DNA of 64,000 nucleotides from Serpula lacrymans var. lacrymans S7.9 (lineage: Eukaryota > Basidiomycota > Agaricomycetes > Boletales > Serpulaceae). Positions 24,163 through 35,312 of the stretch are shown piece by piece. The notes under the pieces were generated by a model. That model saw only the letters and a program-made list of their open reading frames with translations. It searched no databases and was not told the DNA's origin. Within the stretch, counting starts at the first letter, position 1. Every line of letters starts with the position of its first letter. The stretch lies in assembly GCF_000218685.1 (NCBI RefSeq), contig NW_006763298.1:178164-242163 (forward strand), read 5' to 3'. A program made the position numbers and the translations under genes.

Positions 24163-27100
24163 TCAAGAATTCTGAAGCACGATCCTCTCGATCAAACCTG
24201 CGCCTAGCCTCTCGATTTCGTCCAGTACGGCACGTTCGTTAAGAACGACTAGTCCTTTATCTTTAGCTTTCTCATTCTCCTTTAGAATGACGTTTAAGAA
24301 TAGTTATAGGACTGATACGTATAACCTCCCACCTTTTTGTTTGGTATACTGGAGAATCCTCCTAGGACTCTAAACAGTCTGGGATTTTTCAAGGTAGGTA
24401 TCCATACTGCTCCTATGCGGTTACCGCCGTAGGGGTCATAGAAAAACTTCAATGTCTCCCCATATGTGCGCTATTACAACAGGAAATTAGATAATACAAC
24501 TTTGAGTAGGATGGGCCACTACAAACCGCAAGATCATTGAAGAAGAGTCGGGCAGGATCGAATCCTGGGCGCACCACAGTGCCCATGTCGCTACCTTGAG
24601 AAACGTTTTTCCTTGACCAGACACCAGGGTCGGCAACCACGTTTTGGAAATAACGGGGAAGAACGCTAGAGTTTAGCTCAATGATGATATCGTAGTGAAC
24701 AGTAGGGTGAATGAAGAGGTCCTGTGGATATCATATGAACTCTATGACATAGCAAGAGGATGAGACGATATACCTTCACGGTAAAGCCACTGCTATTCTC
24801 AATCCCACACAAAAAATCCCAGGTTGCTACCGCCAAACTGCGAATTCTACGCGCTACTATCAAGTCTGGTCCACCAGCAGTCCAAACACGACCCTCCGTA
24901 TCCTGTTCTGTAGAGATAAACCACACGCCTCGCGAGGATGCAGATACGACAGCACCAGTTGGTTTCGTTGATACAATAGAATCCTTCGTAGAATACAGCG
25001 GAACGAACAAAGGGTTCTCCCATTCCCATTCCTTCAAGTATTCAACGACCAGGGCAAACCCACGTTCTTTACTCCTAGGAACGCAAGCACTAGCATCAGT
25101 CACGGACGTTCCCACACCATCAGAACTAAGGAATATGTGTGCACAGATAATTTCTACTGCCTCCTCGCTGACATGGCACTGCAAGAGCCAGTGAGAGGCC
25201 AACCAACGTTTGACTAGTCTGACAGTTCCTGCGAATGCAGTGAATCGATGACAGAGGTTGTTGATGGCGCGATGGTGTTGAGGAGCATGAATGAAACGGC
25301 GGGTGTATAATTCTTTGGCTTGTCGCGCTTCGTGAAGTTCTGGGTTATGCTCGACGTCGGTAATCTGGCCAACTTTACGATTGCGTGGTTTGTCATTAAT
25401 GATGCGGTCAAGAAGCGTTGCTTCCCTATCGTGCCATATCCGTGCAGAGAATGCCCAGCCTTGGGGTGTCATGATCTCAAGCGAAGCTTGGTCTTGAATG
25501 GCAGACGTTTTTGTTGACGTCTCCCCGACAACCACAGTGGCCTTCACACCACCCATCGCTTTCATGATAACAGTTGCTATGCTTTCAAAAAAGGCGAGTT
25601 TCATTTTTTGTATCGCCCGTAAATCATCTGGCCACTTGGCTGATTTTTCAAATTCAAGGATGATGTCCATTGGCGGTAAATAGCGTAACGGTTCAGGAAG
25701 TGCCAATGACGAGGAAGCAGGTATAGGAAGTGGACTGAATGTACTAGTGTATCGCAAGTATTCAGAGACGGGGCTCACGTTGAGCAACGCCAAAGGCAGT
25801 TGGTCATCGAGGGCTTTCAGACCTTTCACAATATTATCAAACGCAGATATGGCAGCTTTGAAACCAGTCGATCCTCGAGACGACTCGTGGAGATCCAAGA
25901 CTGAATCGGGAAAGTGTAGTGATGAATCGAATTGTGCCTGCCAGGTTTGGATGTCCTCGTTTACGAGACTGAAGTGCCGTCCCAGTAAGTGACGAACTAC
26001 CATGCTTGGGATATGGGCTCGTTCATCTGACGTTTTCACCTCCCAAACGACGCTTTCAGTAATCCTACCATCCTTGAACCGTCGAAGCTCGGCCTTCTCT
26101 CCCCAGAAATTACGAAATTGTTTAGCTTCTTCCGAATCCTGGTCTTCGACGGAAGGGCCATGATCAACCAGCCTGAAAGCATGGTCCGAGTCGTAAATCA
26201 AGCCGACGTAGATGGAGGTTAACCGCGAAGGGTAAACTTCAGATATTAGCCTGACTTCAGACGACGGGTGAAGAAGTACTACGGCCTGTGTACGATTACC
26301 AAGCCCATGATGCAGAACAGTTGATAGCGATGACAAAAGGGCGTTGTCCGATGAACCGTGGTCCAACTCGGAGGAACTGGCGACAGATGACGAAAGCTTA
26401 GCGCGTGATAGCTCGACGCTGCATACAAATACAGATCAGGTAACGTCGAGTGAATGTGTGTTCAAAGACCAACCGAAGGACGACATCAAACCGTGTAGAC
26501 AAATGACGTTGTTCCCTCAAGAAAACTTGCGTAAACGGATCATCTGACGTGGATGTTGGATGATCCAAGATCTCAAGAGTTTTCCTTGCATCATGTCTGA
26601 GCTATGCGAGCAACGCCGTAAATAATGGGAATTCCTTGCAAAGGAAATTTCGCACCAATTCAAGAGAACCCAGAGGTACATTGGCCAAAATATTTACCCT
26701 CGATGATGAATCGACGAAAACGGCGGAGTGGTGATGAACGTATTCTTCTGGTGGGAACTATCGTATAGATTCACGTTAGTGGTCTGTCCAAATTCCAACA
26801 TGGATACATACAGTGTGACCTTCACTCGACTTGACGAATATAGCACTTTTGCTGAATTCATGTCTGGCTATTGGACATAGATCTATCACTGTCATGGAAA
26901 AACAATAATTAAGTTGTCGCTTACATAGGAAATAAAGAGCTGCTTTGAAAAGTTGATATGAACTCAACCCCCGCCCCAAAGGCTTTTGACGGACGTTCGT
27001 TTTACCTGTGCTGCTTGGTTCCTCGCCCAGAATAAGCAACCCCAGTAAAGCAGCCCACCAAAATCCCTTGCCTTCAAAACCCCTCACGCACAGCTGGGAT

Positions 27101-28489
27101 CCTTCTCCATATCCCCGCTGGTTCGCCCATACTCTCAGAAGCATAACAGCATCCTGGAAAGCGGGAGATATTTCCTTCAGCTTGTGATTAGTAAGAAGGT
27201 CCGCTTTAGGTAACGATGACAGGAGTAGTGTAGTATTGTATAGGGGGGTTGAGAGTTGGGTCTCCGCAGGGTCGTCTGAGCTGGTTCGGATATTAGTATG
27301 AGAGGGAGAAAGTCGATGGAACGGGATTGGAGAGGGCGATGGGAGAACGGGAATGATGCGAACTTGAGCATGTAGGTTGGAGAAATCGCTCTGGCTGTCA
27401 TCTAGATGACTTGTTAGAGTATATAGGAACGAAATATATATATGTTACCTTTATGCGGACGAAGCACAATGGTCGTCAATCGAGGATCATTAAGCGCTGC
27501 TTCGTAAAACACCTCAACATTGAGTGCACTTTTTTCGTCTTGAATGGCAGCAGCAATTGTTGCCAAATAATACGACCTCTTGAAGAAAAATCTCCCATCC
27601 AGGTAGTCCTTTTCTTGGAATAGACTCTGTAAAACACCCAAAGTTTTCAATATACAATATATTAGAGTGCCTGTTCACTCACCTCGGGCATTTCGACAGC
27701 TATATCAACTCCGAAATGCTTGTCATCTTTTCCCTTCACGCTGATCTTATTAGCCCAGCTACCCACTAAAGTGATATCAGTAGGCTTTTCGAAGGTGACT
27801 TTCCATTTTGTTTCCCGCGTTGGGAATGGCAAGGTATATGGTACAGCGACACCTTGTTTTCCAAGGGATTTGTATGCAAGAAGAGGATGTTGAGCTGGTA
27901 TTGAAGGGAGAGACCTTAAGAATGTGTGCAGCGTCATCAAGAAATGGTCAAGTGGGGATTTTTGGGATCCTTTTGGTCGTACATTAGGGAGAAGCGCATC
28001 AATCTAAGGGAACGCCAAGATGTCTGTCAGCCATATCCCTATCATTTCGTAACCCGGAAAGACTTACCTGTAGTTTGAAAGAGTTGGATCGGTATAAAAG
28101 TGACGCGTCTTGTATGGCCCGGAGTTCTTGTCCAGTGGGAGGCTTTGACTTGTTATTCGACCCTCCATGCTCAGCCTGCGCGACAACTGTGGTGGAATCT
28201 TGTTCCTCTTCATCATCCTCACCAAAGCCTCCCCATTCATCCTCATCGGCCCCCTCCGAACCATCTCCCTGCATTACTTCATCACCCTCCGCTGGTCCAC
28301 TGCCTACCTCGCTTCCTTCTAATATATCCTCATCATCTATTCCAGCTCCCACGTCAATGTCCTTCACATCTTCTACTGGTGCTCGATGCTTCTAGTGTTT
28401 CGTGAATTTCTGTCCTGCAAAAATACCAGAGTACTACTCACTTTGTGGCTTGTGGCTGTCTTATCCATTCCTCGTTTTCTTTTGGCCAT
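24163..28489 (-). CDS. UTP22: Utp22/NOL6 (Nrap), 90S pre-ribosome factor
   Basis: ATG 28489 gives MAKRKRGMDKTATSHK, a basic nucleolar-type start. After an intron comes a long acidic stretch (28367-28130, many Asp/Glu). The next exons carry ELRAIQDASLLYRSNSFKLQ, FEKPTDITLVGSWANKISVK, LKEISPAFQDAVMLLRVWAN and GYGEGSQLCVRGFEGKGFWW, the Nrap domain text. A single uninterrupted exon (about 26390-24680) encodes most of the middle and C-terminal Nrap repeats, including RTQAVVLLHPSSEVRLISEV and HRFTAFAGTVRLVKRWLASH. The protein ends ERIVLQNS at TGA 24163-24165. Utp22 is a large nucleolar scaffold with poly(A)-polymerase-like folds that acts in the UtpC module for 18S rRNA maturation. Length and order match the family and no break was seen. 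Confidence 0.88.
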
Positions 28490-28835
28490 AGTTGCGATGA
28501 CAGATGTTTGGAAACTGAGAACACAAGACTGTTTGATAGTTCTGGTAAGCTTTTCTGGCCGTACCAGTGACCAACGAAAAAAACTTGGCGGCAAAGCCCG
28601 ATTTCCAAATAAGGCAAGTAAGATAAAAAGGCCAGCCCGCTGCAAAACATTCGCAAGGAAAGCTGAAGCCCGTGGCGAAAACGTGTATTGAACTCATCGC
28701 TAACATTTTGCATACAACAAAATAACTTATTCCCCTGCAAAGTTCCGTCGCTGACAGAAAGCCAAGCTAGCCCTAGCCCTAATTATGGCCGATATTTATG
28801 CTCTATGCCCGAACACATAATGTTCCAATGCCAAA
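28490..28835. other. Promoter side of UTP22 and 3' flank of the E2 gene
   Basis: 346 bases between two minus-strand genes. No further gene was seen. The repeated ccctagccctaat near 28768 is only two telomere-like units and is probably chance. Confidence 0.4.
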
Positions 28836-29985
28836 TCAATCTTCGATGACAATCACTTCCCCAGTACCCTGAGCCTCCCTCCCAGAAATCCCTCCTCCAC
28901 TTCCTCCCACCCGGCGTTTTGGATTCCTAACCTCATCACCCACAAGGTCTATATCTACCACTTCTACGTTTCGTTTTCGTTTCTTCCCCGATAAGCGAGA
29001 GGAACTAGTCGTCGACGAAACGGGGGCGTCGTCTTCTGAATCTGATAGTGTAATCGTTTCGGCTTGTGTGGCGCTGGCGCTGGTACTGATCCTTGAAGTT
29101 GAAGAACGGGTAATTGAAGGCGCCTTTTCCTTGCCTTTGAGTTTGCTACCTGCTGTCGTCGAGGTTGATGGTGAGGTACTGGACGAAGATGTAGCGACTA
29201 TGGGAGGAGGAAGTGCATATAATTCGGTCCAGCGCCGTGCAGTGCGATCGTGCATTTCTCTATTGCGTATAAACTCGGTTGCAATGGAAGGAACTGATGG
29301 GGAAAGTGGGAGCACGAAGCCACAAGACCCAAATGAGCATAAGAGCAACGCTAAATGAGCGTTGGATTGGCTTACCCAGTGGATCCTCTGTTTGAGAAGT
29401 CCAACTAAATATCAGCACGTGAACCTGATTATGTAGAACATAGATACGCACGAGGATTTGGGTCTGTAAGAAGTGACGAAAGTGATAACATTACTTTGAA
29501 TAGCGACAGTGCAGGCGACCAGTTGTGTTTCAGGATATCAATACATATGTTTCCTCTGTCGGATATGTTCATATGATATATGCTATGCATCCCACTCAGT
29601 TTAGGCTATTTAAAAAAGGAAATTGGTTGCATACCGAGTGGTCAACGTAACTTTTGGAGCAGAGAATCTGGCGAGAAATTCAAATAAGTGTGAGGACGAC
29701 AAGGTGTACCTTCGCGGTGAGCAACTCACGGGTAGTCAGGAGTGAGATACACGTCCACATTGAAGACGCCTCCTTCGTATGGGCTGCCTTGTGGACCTGG
29801 AATGGATCCCTTCCAATGAAACAGGTTGTCAGCGGACGGCGCGAGAGTGATGGCACCTAAATCTTCCTTCTTCACGTCAGCTACTTCGCGGTGAATTCGT
29901 TTCACAGTCATCTGTCATAGGAAGCCTGGGTTAAAGCGTGAGGAGAAGTACTTAGGCGGCTTACTGAGGACGTTCCAGGAGCCAT
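28836..29985 (-). CDS. Ubiquitin-conjugating enzyme E2 (UbcH5/Ubc4 type) with long C-terminal tail
   Basis: ATG 29985 gives MAPGTSS, then after an intron [78 protein letters not shown] and [12 protein letters not shown]. The catalytic Cys is in GNICIDIL, and the upstream HMN takes the place of the usual HPN. The fold ends with [20 protein letters not shown] tail of about 120 residues follows. It is Ser/Thr-rich, has a KKRKR nuclear signal, and contains three hydrophobic-acidic blocks: [23 protein letters not shown] and the last residues EVIVIED. Short E2s of this class normally stop right after the fold. The blocks look like SUMO-interacting motifs, so the enzyme may act on sumoylated nuclear targets; that is inference. 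Five or more exons. Confidence 0.85.
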
Positions 29986-30327
29986 GAGGAATGCTGTCTG
30001 CACCAAAGAAAGTGATACCTTGTACTGCGAAAGGATGGTGGTTGCAGGTCAAGTGCTTATACTGAATAACCGCTTTGAGGGCCGCTCATGCCGTCTTTCG
30101 TGGCCACAACTACACGTTTAGAAAGTGGCTCTCACACTCTCACGTGACAGATAGAGTCATCGCTCCTTTACTTTGAGCGCCAGTCAAGCTGTTCTACTTT
30201 CTCCTTAATACCACACAGAACGAAAACCAGTGTTGTATCGAATACCATGGTCACTCGAATATCTGCCTATACACAACCACTCTGAATCATCCATAAACTT
30301 ATATTTTCTTGCCTGTTTCTTGACTTC
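29986..30327. promoter_or_regulatory. Divergent promoter, E2 / GTPBP-like gene
   Basis: 342 bases between divergent start codons, without other coding text. It presumably drives both genes; no element was identified. Confidence 0.35.
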
Positions 30328-31727
30328 ATGTTTGGCGAATCAGAGTCTGAGAGCCCACGCGTACCCAGTCCATGGGACTCGCTCATTTCCACACCCCCGT
30401 CACCGCCGAGGGAGAGGGAAACTCTACAGCGCAACATACCTAAACTCGTACCAGAAGCTGAAGAGGTGAGCCTTCCTCTATGTTTCTCACCGAGAATAGC
30501 TTATTTACTCTCTTATTGTCCCAGGGAAATGTAGAGTACAAGCTGCAGTTACTCTCGCCCTCCCCCGCCCGTTTCGCCCGCCTCGTTACGCAACTCAAGT
30601 GGCGACTTCTCGAAGGTGGTGGACAGGCATACTACGAACTCGGCGTAGCCGATTCAGGTGCACTCGTCGGCCTTCCACGAATCCAGCTCGAAGAATCCCT
30701 AGAAACTCTAGAAATGATGGCCGGAGAGATCGGCGCCTCTGTCATCGTCGTGAAAGAAGTTGAAGTGCCCGCTGAGCTCGCCGACTCGAACGGCTCACCA
30801 GGCGACCGCTGGGGCATTAAGCATAGACGCGAGAGAGAATCGCTGATGCTGTCAGTTGAAGATGACTCGGCTACGTCTACTACGGATGCTGACTTTGAAA
30901 CGGATCTTTCGACGACCGACGTTACAGATGTAGACGACGATCCAATCTCCCCTCAGAAGCCTCGTTCTGACGCCGAAGCGAAGAACAAGTCGGCGGATGA
31001 TTCCCTATTGGCTATCTTTACCATGGACGCAGAATCAGAAGTTGAGGTCCTAGACGGAGTAGGAGGTTCCGTGTGTGATCCAGCGCCCTTCTCAGTGAAT
31101 CTCGAAATCGCATCAGTATACAAACCACGCCCAATGCGCCGGCGCGCACACATAGCCTGTACAGGGACAACCATGGCGACTTCCCCACAAACTAAGCATG
31201 ATAAGCGGATGGTGAACACCAAAACCAAAAAGGCTCCACACCACGTACATCAACTTGCACCCCCCCACTCCACAGATATTACCAATGGTGCGCAGGCCAA
31301 GCAGCAACCAAAGGCGCTCAACCGGCGGTTCGGGAGGGACCGTAGACGAGATGCGAAACGAGTGGCGTTGCTAACCCACGTACCGACTGAGCGAGCTGGC
31401 CCACTGGCTGGAGTGGAGGGTCATGAGAGGGAGGGACAGGTGGTAGACGAAATCTCAGCTGGTTTGGTGGCAAGGTTGGAATCTCTGCATGTCACTGTGG
31501 AGCCGCAGTCCGTTGATTCTACGTTACCTCCTGAGCTGTTGGTGTGTGCATCCGGAGTCGATAGAGAGTCCATGCATTCTCCACCGGTTTCCTACGCCCG
31601 TGAAGGTGTAAACAGCACTGTTGGCGAAGAAACAGGAGGTACTAGACTCATCGTCGAAGCTTTAGTCGTGCGCAAGTTGTCGTTGGAGGAAGCCTATTTG
31701 GATTTTGGCGGATTTTCTTTGCTCTAA
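30328..31727 (+). CDS. GTPBP1/2-like N-terminal-domain protein lacking the GTPase domain
   Basis: Two exons, 30328-30465 and 30525-31727, join in phase 0 to give 446 residues. Residues about 45-130 read GNVEYKLQLLSPSPARFARL, TQLKWRLLEGGGQAYYELGV and LEESLETLEMMAGEIGASVI. This is the N-terminal domain found ahead of the translational GTPase domain in GTPBP1/GTPBP2, ribosome-rescue-linked GTPases. No P-loop, switch or other EF-Tu-like motif follows. Instead there is an acidic Ser/Asp/Thr region, a basic stretch (LNRRFGRDRRRDAKR) and a C-terminal EALVVRKLSLEEAYLDFGGF. So this protein keeps the ligand-binding or partner-binding part only. Whether this is the usual fungal form or a lineage-specific loss cannot be said from the window. 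The function is not assigned. Confidence 0.7.
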
Positions 31728-32183
31728 TATTTATTGGAATTATGTTGTGTGGTTGTTCAGTTAGATTTTTAGAAGGATCACACAGTTGGAAGAATGATAC
31801 ATTTTACTGCAGGACACTTCACTCAGATAATTTAGATATACTTTGCAGTTCGATGATAATGTGACAATATCAGTACAAGTACTGACTGACAGTTTGGGAC
31901 TTCGCAATAAGTATGACGATGATAACGGTTAAAATTCACGCTGCCTACAATGTATGATTGGTTGGTGGTGATATATTGCCGATTGCTTTCTGGAAGGTAG
32001 ATTCTTTCATGCGAGCAAAGGGTGGCATGGGTTCGTTTAAGACCTACGCACACCAAGCAAAGGCGTGAAAACATATAATTCGTGAGCACTGTAGGTAGGT
32101 AGTGTATCGTCTGTCTCATTTATGAATGTACAGTTATGGGTGGGACAGTGTGGATAAGGTGGACAGTGGAAGCAGGTTGCCCA
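31728..32183. other. Convergent 3' intergenic region
   Basis: 456 bases between convergent ends of the GTPBP-like gene and YKT6. AT-rich with no supported gene; a minus-strand open frame here overlaps the YKT6 3' flank and has no domain text. Confidence 0.4.
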
Positions 32184-32993
32184 TTACATAATGACGCAAC
32201 AGGAGTTTTGCTAGACGAGGGCATGAGTTGGGTGATAGGCAATAGGAAACGAAATGGAGGAGAGGTTGACTGACCTTCTTAGCGGTCTTGTAGAACATCT
32301 TGCTCTGTGCAGATAACGCTTGTGACCTGTCTACGAGATTGTCCAGTTTCTCTCCACGCTGCAGAACCGATTCAATGGTTTTATGCTATAGAAGAGACGT
32401 TGGATTAGCAATCGGTGCAACTCAATGTAGTGGAGAGCGATGGGAGAAATAAAGATATGTGGGAGGACGTACGAGCACGATCTTCGTCTCATCTAGTTCC
32501 TGTTGTACTCGCATGATAGCATCAGCCTGGCGGGGGTCCTGGTACTTCTGGAGATAAGTTTCGATTTCTGGGAAGGGTATCGAGGGAGCAGCAGAGGTGG
32601 TGTAGGTCGACTGAGGAACTTTAGTGATGAAATCATCGAGCAGTTTCGCTATAAGCGAGAAAGCGGGGCGGACAGGGTATTCATGGTCCGTGATGATGAT
32701 ACCTGCGACGAACATGTTAGAACGAGTGACAGCGAGGTAAAGAGAAATACGATACCTGCAATATTTTCTGGGCCGCCTCTGTTCCAAACATGTGCAGTGT
32801 AGTTGCCTTCTTGTACGCTCTGCCGCTGGGTGGCTTGTGTCCTCTCGACGACAGTGCGAGAGAAGAAGGTCATGAACTCTGCAACGGAGCCGCGCTGGTA
32901 GAACGAGAACGAGGAAAGGTCAGACGCTGTCGAGAGCAGCGTGCTCGGGCCTGAGGAAGTCGTCAAGAGAATTGAGAGCGAAAAGATCTTCAT
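32184..32993 (-). CDS. YKT6: Ykt6 R-SNARE
   Basis: ATG 32993 opens the longin domain ([74 protein letters not shown]). The SNARE coiled coil follows ([49 protein letters not shown]). A last mini-exon (32184-32210, after an intron at 32211-32274) encodes QNSCCVIM and the stop TAA. The tail is the double-Cys CCxIM box: the inner Cys is palmitoylated and the CAAX Cys prenylated in Ykt6, giving reversible membrane attachment without a transmembrane helix. Ykt6 serves Golgi, vacuolar and autophagosome fusion. The mini-exon is easy to miss in automatic annotation; without it the protein would lose its anchor. Length and motifs are canonical. Confidence 0.93.
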
Positions 32994-33122
32994 CGTGTCG
33001 TTGTAGTAGGTAGTAGCAACTGTGATTAGAGGTGATGACTGCGATTGTTCAAGTTATTGTAGCGCCACAGACTCAGGTGCGCATGCTGTAATACCAACTC
33101 AGGTAAGAACTACTAGAACGCA
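32994..33122. promoter_or_regulatory. Divergent promoter, YKT6 / PBA1-like gene
   Basis: Only 129 bases separate the two divergent start codons, the shortest such gap in the window. A shared core promoter is likely; no element was identified. Confidence 0.4.
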
Positions 33123-34342
33123 ATGGTGAGCTTATCACAGTCTACGATTGCATTCATGCACATTGTTGATCATAACAACGCATCATATAGGACGTGGATC
33201 CCCTCCAAGATACGGCACCACCCCGACACGCACTCGAATCAGATGACGAGGAAGACGAATACAATCCCGCACCACGTCCTTCTCTTTCTTCCCCAACCCA
33301 GCCATCGCCAACCATCAAGATCGTCGGTAAAATCCCTTCCAACACGTCTCTCTACATTGGTTCAGGCCCAGCTGGTCTCGCTTGGGCTAGAGGTGCTGGA
33401 CTCGGTGAACAGCTAGGCGCGGTGTACGTCAATGAAAAGCAGGTGCGTGTCGGTGGACTGTAGTTCCAACGTGCATGATACATATTATCTATTTTCTCCC
33501 TGCTGGAAATATTATCATGGTGCTGATGGAAATGCAGGTAGGACTGTTATTCGTGCCCTCATGGACATCCACCGTCGTCCTCATGTCAGAGATTATGGTC
33601 CGTCTGCCCCTATGGGCGATGCACACCTATGCAGAAGCCGTGTTAAATCACTTAAACCCCACCAGGTACGATTTCGCCAAAAGAGTGGTTTCATGAGTTT
33701 TGTCTCGGTGTTCAACTGACTCCCTTTCCCCAGCGTCGTACTCCTAGATTCGTACTCCACGCGAACTTACATATCTACAGATCCGGACCCAAATCCATCC
33801 GCTGATCCTCCCATACGATACCTCTCTGCAAACTGCACCCCCAATCTGGTCAGTATACTCTTCTATATTTTCCTTCATAAGATAATTTGCTTACTGCCAA
33901 CTAATCCACTTTTACGCGGAAATGAAATAATAAAAACAAATAGGGCCCCGCAGTTCACCTCTTCGCACTACCCAACCTCCTTCAATCTACGTCCGCCTCC
34001 TTCCTGTCCATCCTCCACTTCGGCGCCTTCTCGCCATCGACGTCACCGTCATCCCAACCTGTCAAACCGGCGCCCATTCCAAGTACCCTCCTCCTTCTCC
34101 CTAACCCCCAAATCCCACCTCCTGCCCCAACCCAGCTCGCTCCTTCCTCTGCATCGACGCTCGAAAGTCCCAGTCTCTGGTCGGTTGATACGATGCGCGC
34201 CGTCCACGCACTGTTACTCGGTGTCCTGGGCCAGAAGGTGACGCCGTGGGAGGAGCGTGACGAAGAGACAACAGGAGGAGCGGGAAAGGATGTAGCCAAG
34301 AAAAAGAGGGGAGAGGTGGGTGAGGGAGGGATGTATATCTAG
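33123..34342 (+). CDS. PBA1/PAC1-like proteasome assembly chaperone
   Basis: The start codon alone forms exon 1 (33123-33125, then gtgagc); exon 2 from 33191 continues DVDPLQDTAPPRHALESDDE. Then come an acidic N-terminus, KIVGKIPSNTSLYIGSGPAG, GEQLGAVYVNEKQVGLLFVP, PLWAMHTYAEAVLNHLNPT, VVLLDSYSTRTYIST and LFALPNLLQSTSASFLSILH. A Pro/Ser-rich insert precedes SLWSVDTMRAVHALLLGVLG, and the very C-terminus is GGMYI. A hydrophobic-Tyr-any (HbYX) end is used by Pba1/Pba2 to dock into the alpha-ring pockets of the 20S proteasome precursor. The overall text fits a basidiomycete PAC1 relative, but the family is divergent and the call rests partly on the HbYX end. Its last codons and 3' flank appear duplicated at 40207. 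Confidence 0.6.
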
Positions 34343-35312
34343 CTTGTTACCGTATTATTTGAAGCTGGGTGAGGAGGAGTAATTTCAAGCGAAGTCGAGG
34401 TTTCCAAGGAGGTAATCTCAAAAATAAAATTGTACTGATAATGTACTTCCTATGAACAAAAAACACGGTTTGTGTTTGTGGAATTCAGACTCGAACTGAG
34501 GTTGGTAAGGATCTGAGTTTGTCTATCCAGCCTTTAAGCTTTGAGCTTCAAGCTTCAGGTTTGCAGTATCAAACCTTGGTTGCACGTCCTGGTGTTGACT
34601 TGGACTCTGTAACATCTTCGTCCCATGCGATATGTACTTGAAGACCAGATAGGAGGATTCGAGCGAAACTTTCAGTCATAGTGACGGTGAACGTTTACAT
34701 GGTTCGGAAGTTATATTAGTTGGTTCCTGTCCCTGGCGGCGTCTGTGGATGTGAAGATATCCTCTGCTAGCATTTAGGATACAAGTGAGAAAGCTTCATT
34801 GGATGGTGTTTATCAACTGCAAGTTGTGCTCGGCTCTTATCCTATCATGATACAGAGAATGACTGTAGAATTCTCATACCTTGGCTGCGAACCATGAAGG
34901 CTAACAAAACGTGTATATACCTTGCATCTTAGATGAAAATGTATTCAGACCTTGATTTGGACACGCTGGCCTGGCAAAACGTTGATGAAGGACAAGAAGA
35001 AACGAAAAGGGGTCGCAGAAATGAATAAATAGGGCATGAATTCGAGTAATTGTTACTAGTAGCGCTTACTGAAAAGGTCCATTTGTGGACAGACGCCCTT
35101 GAGAAGAAAGCTGTCTAAATCCATGCCATGGTTGTCCCAGTCATCGCCATTATCAATATGGTAAGCGTCAAGTCGTGGATAAGTTAAGGTTGTAACCACA
35201 TTTCCTCTTCTCACCCGTGCACATGCAGTATATCTTCTCCGCATCGCAGAGGTGTCGAGTTCAAGTTCCAGTTTACTAGCAGGCCGTTTTTTTTGTCTAC
35301 CTCGACAGTGGC
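34328..35312 (+). repeat. Segmental duplication, copy 1: PBA1 stop and 3' flank to NLR-A promoter
   Basis: This stretch pairs collinearly with 40207-41955. Shared landmarks include gggatgtatatctag (34328) versus gggatgtttatctag (40207), ggtttccaaggaggtaat (34400) versus ggtttccaaggaagtaat (40281), tatcctctgctagcat (34759) versus tatcctctgctaacat (41296), cttgcatcttagatga (34921) versus tttgcatcttagatga (41452), and tccatgccatgg (35121) versus 41693. The unit continues into the NLR genes. No gene lies in it beyond the PBA1 end; the NLR-A promoter must be at its right side. Confidence 0.8.

Noticed and set aside
24540..24575. tRNA-like box (atcgaatcctgg)
   Set aside because: It lies in UTP22 coding sequence and no cloverleaf arms could be drawn around it.
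28765..28785. ccctagccctaat as telomeric repeat
   Set aside because: Only about two units inside a gene-dense region; chance is sufficient.
31832..32119. 95-codon minus-strand frame downstream of YKT6
   Set aside because: No domain text; it sits in the convergent 3' flank after the proven YKT6 stop.
33123..33416. Continuous reading of the first 98 codons from the PBA1 start
   Set aside because: The start codon is followed by a gtgagc donor; the spliced frame gives the conserved text instead.
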